From Tardiphaga sp. (GTDB taxonomy: Bacteria > Pseudomonadota > Alphaproteobacteria > Rhizobiales > Xanthobacteraceae): a stretch of 16,863 bases of DNA. The stretch is taken from the NCBI GenBank assembly GCA_028290325.1, contig JAQGJY010000308.1:1-16863 (forward strand), in the 5' to 3' direction. This document shows, in pieces, positions 16,408-16,863 of the stretch (position 1 is its first letter; each line of letters begins with the position of its first letter). The notes under the pieces are model-generated. The model had not been told where the DNA came from. It was given only the letters and a program-made list of their open reading frames with translations, and did no database searches. The translations under genes and the position numbers were made by a program.

Positions 16408-16457
16408 CCAGCACTTTCGATGTTGCCGCGCGGCAAGCGCGATGCAGCAATATGGGT

Positions 16458-16571
16458 TGTCATTCCGGGGCGCGGGCGGCGCTAAGCGCATGCGCCCCGG
16501 AATTCTGCAATGGTCATTCCACTGTGAATTTCCGGGTTCGCTCGAGCTGTCGCTCACGCCCCGGAACGACA
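16458..16571. repeat. Composite REP/BIME-like palindromic element
   Basis: A 114-bp non-coding element. The outer ends are inverted copies: TGTCATTCCGGGG (16458-16470) and CCCCGGAACGACA (16559-16571), with one mismatch. The left half forms a perfect 12-bp stem ATTCCGGGGCGC/GCGCCCCGGAAT (16462-16473 with 16492-16503). The right half pairs TTCCGGG with CCCGGAA (16530-16536 with 16560-16566). It lies between two minus-strand genes and starts 11 bases past the upstream SDR stop. GTCATTCCGGGGC-type repeats are frequent in Bradyrhizobium-group genomes, from memory. Confidence 0.75.
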
Positions 16572-16582
16572 GCGAAAGTTCG

Positions 16583-16863
16583 TTACACCGCATCCCAATT
16601 GAAAATGTCGGCCGAGCGGTCGAGCTTGTAGAACGAGCCTTTCAGCGCCTTCATGCCATGATCGGCGATGGTCTGCGGGGTCCAGCCTTCGCCGCGATGC
16701 ACGGAGCGGACCGGGCGCGACTGACCCATCAGGAAGATCTCGTTCATGCGCACCGCGAAGATCTGCCCGGTAACGTCCTTCGCCGCGTCGGACAGCAGGA
16801 ACGCGCACAGCGGCGCGATCTTTTCCGGGCCCATTTGCTGCATGCGCTCGACGCGGGCTTTTT
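16583..16863 (-). CDS. SDR-family dehydrogenase, C-terminal part (runs off window)
   Basis: The 3' end of a minus-strand gene; the frame is open to the window edge, so the true start lies beyond 16863. The visible 93 residues begin KARVERMQQMGPEKIAPL. They contain FLLSDAAKDVTGQIFAVR, the usual end of a short-chain dehydrogenase core (substrate lid, then VTGQ). An extra tail of about 45 residues follows (SVHRGEGWTPQTIADHGMKAL to FNWDAV). The tail resembles those of SDRs related to the hydroxyacyl-CoA dehydrogenase part of multifunctional enzyme type 2, which would fit the acyl-CoA theme, but that is a memory-based inference. The cofactor and catalytic motifs lie outside the window. Confidence 0.8.
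   Translation of the reverse strand, partial: KARVERMQQMGPEKIAPLCAFLLSDAAKDVTGQIFAVRMNEIFLMGQSRPVRSVHRGEGWTPQTIADHGMKALKGSFYKLDRSADIFNWDAV

Overview
The window is GC-rich, densely coded bacterial DNA. Protein sequences and intergenic palindromes look like an alphaproteobacterium, most likely the Bradyrhizobium/Rhodopseudomonas/Afipia group (Nitrobacteraceae). This is a judgement from remembered family resemblance, not a search. I see no rRNA, tRNA, CRISPR array, transposase, phage gene or plasmid gene. No gap between genes exceeds about 245 bases.

Layout. (1) 44-6774, housekeeping and maintenance: NAD+-dependent DNA ligase ligA (+), a Bcr/CflA-type MFS drug exporter (-), an M24B aminopeptidase P (-), a 69-residue hypothetical protein (+) and ribosomal protein L11 methyltransferase prmA (-). 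(2) 6936-12193, an acyl-CoA block: acyl-CoA synthetase (-), a 2,4-dienoyl-CoA-reductase-like SDR (-), a crotonase (+) and a second acyl-CoA synthetase (+). The SDR and crotonase diverge from a 101-bp region holding a TTAGT-N6-ACTAA inverted repeat. (3) 12324-15140, phosphoenolpyruvate carboxylase ppc (+), complete at both ends but broken by an in-frame TAG at codon 296. (4) 15217-16863, a Tat-exported SMP-30/gluconolactonase-family protein (-) and the 3' end of another SDR (-) that runs off the window.

How the genes may work together. The acyl-CoA block has two ligases to activate carboxylic acids, a crotonase whose active-site residues partly match dienoyl-CoA isomerase, and an SDR of the dienoyl-CoA reductase type. 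A role in auxiliary beta-oxidation of unsaturated or unusual acyl chains is a reasonable inference; the substrates cannot be read from sequence. The SDR and crotonase are each followed within a few bases of their stops by a copy of the same palindromic repeat, in mirror orientation.

The best candidate for something unusual is the ppc amber codon. TAG is also the normal terminator of ligA and of ppc itself, which argues against general recoding, so a recent pseudogene or a sequencing error is more likely than programmed readthrough. I found no convincing new multi-gene system; the rest is palindromic repeats and active-site substitutions worth checking.
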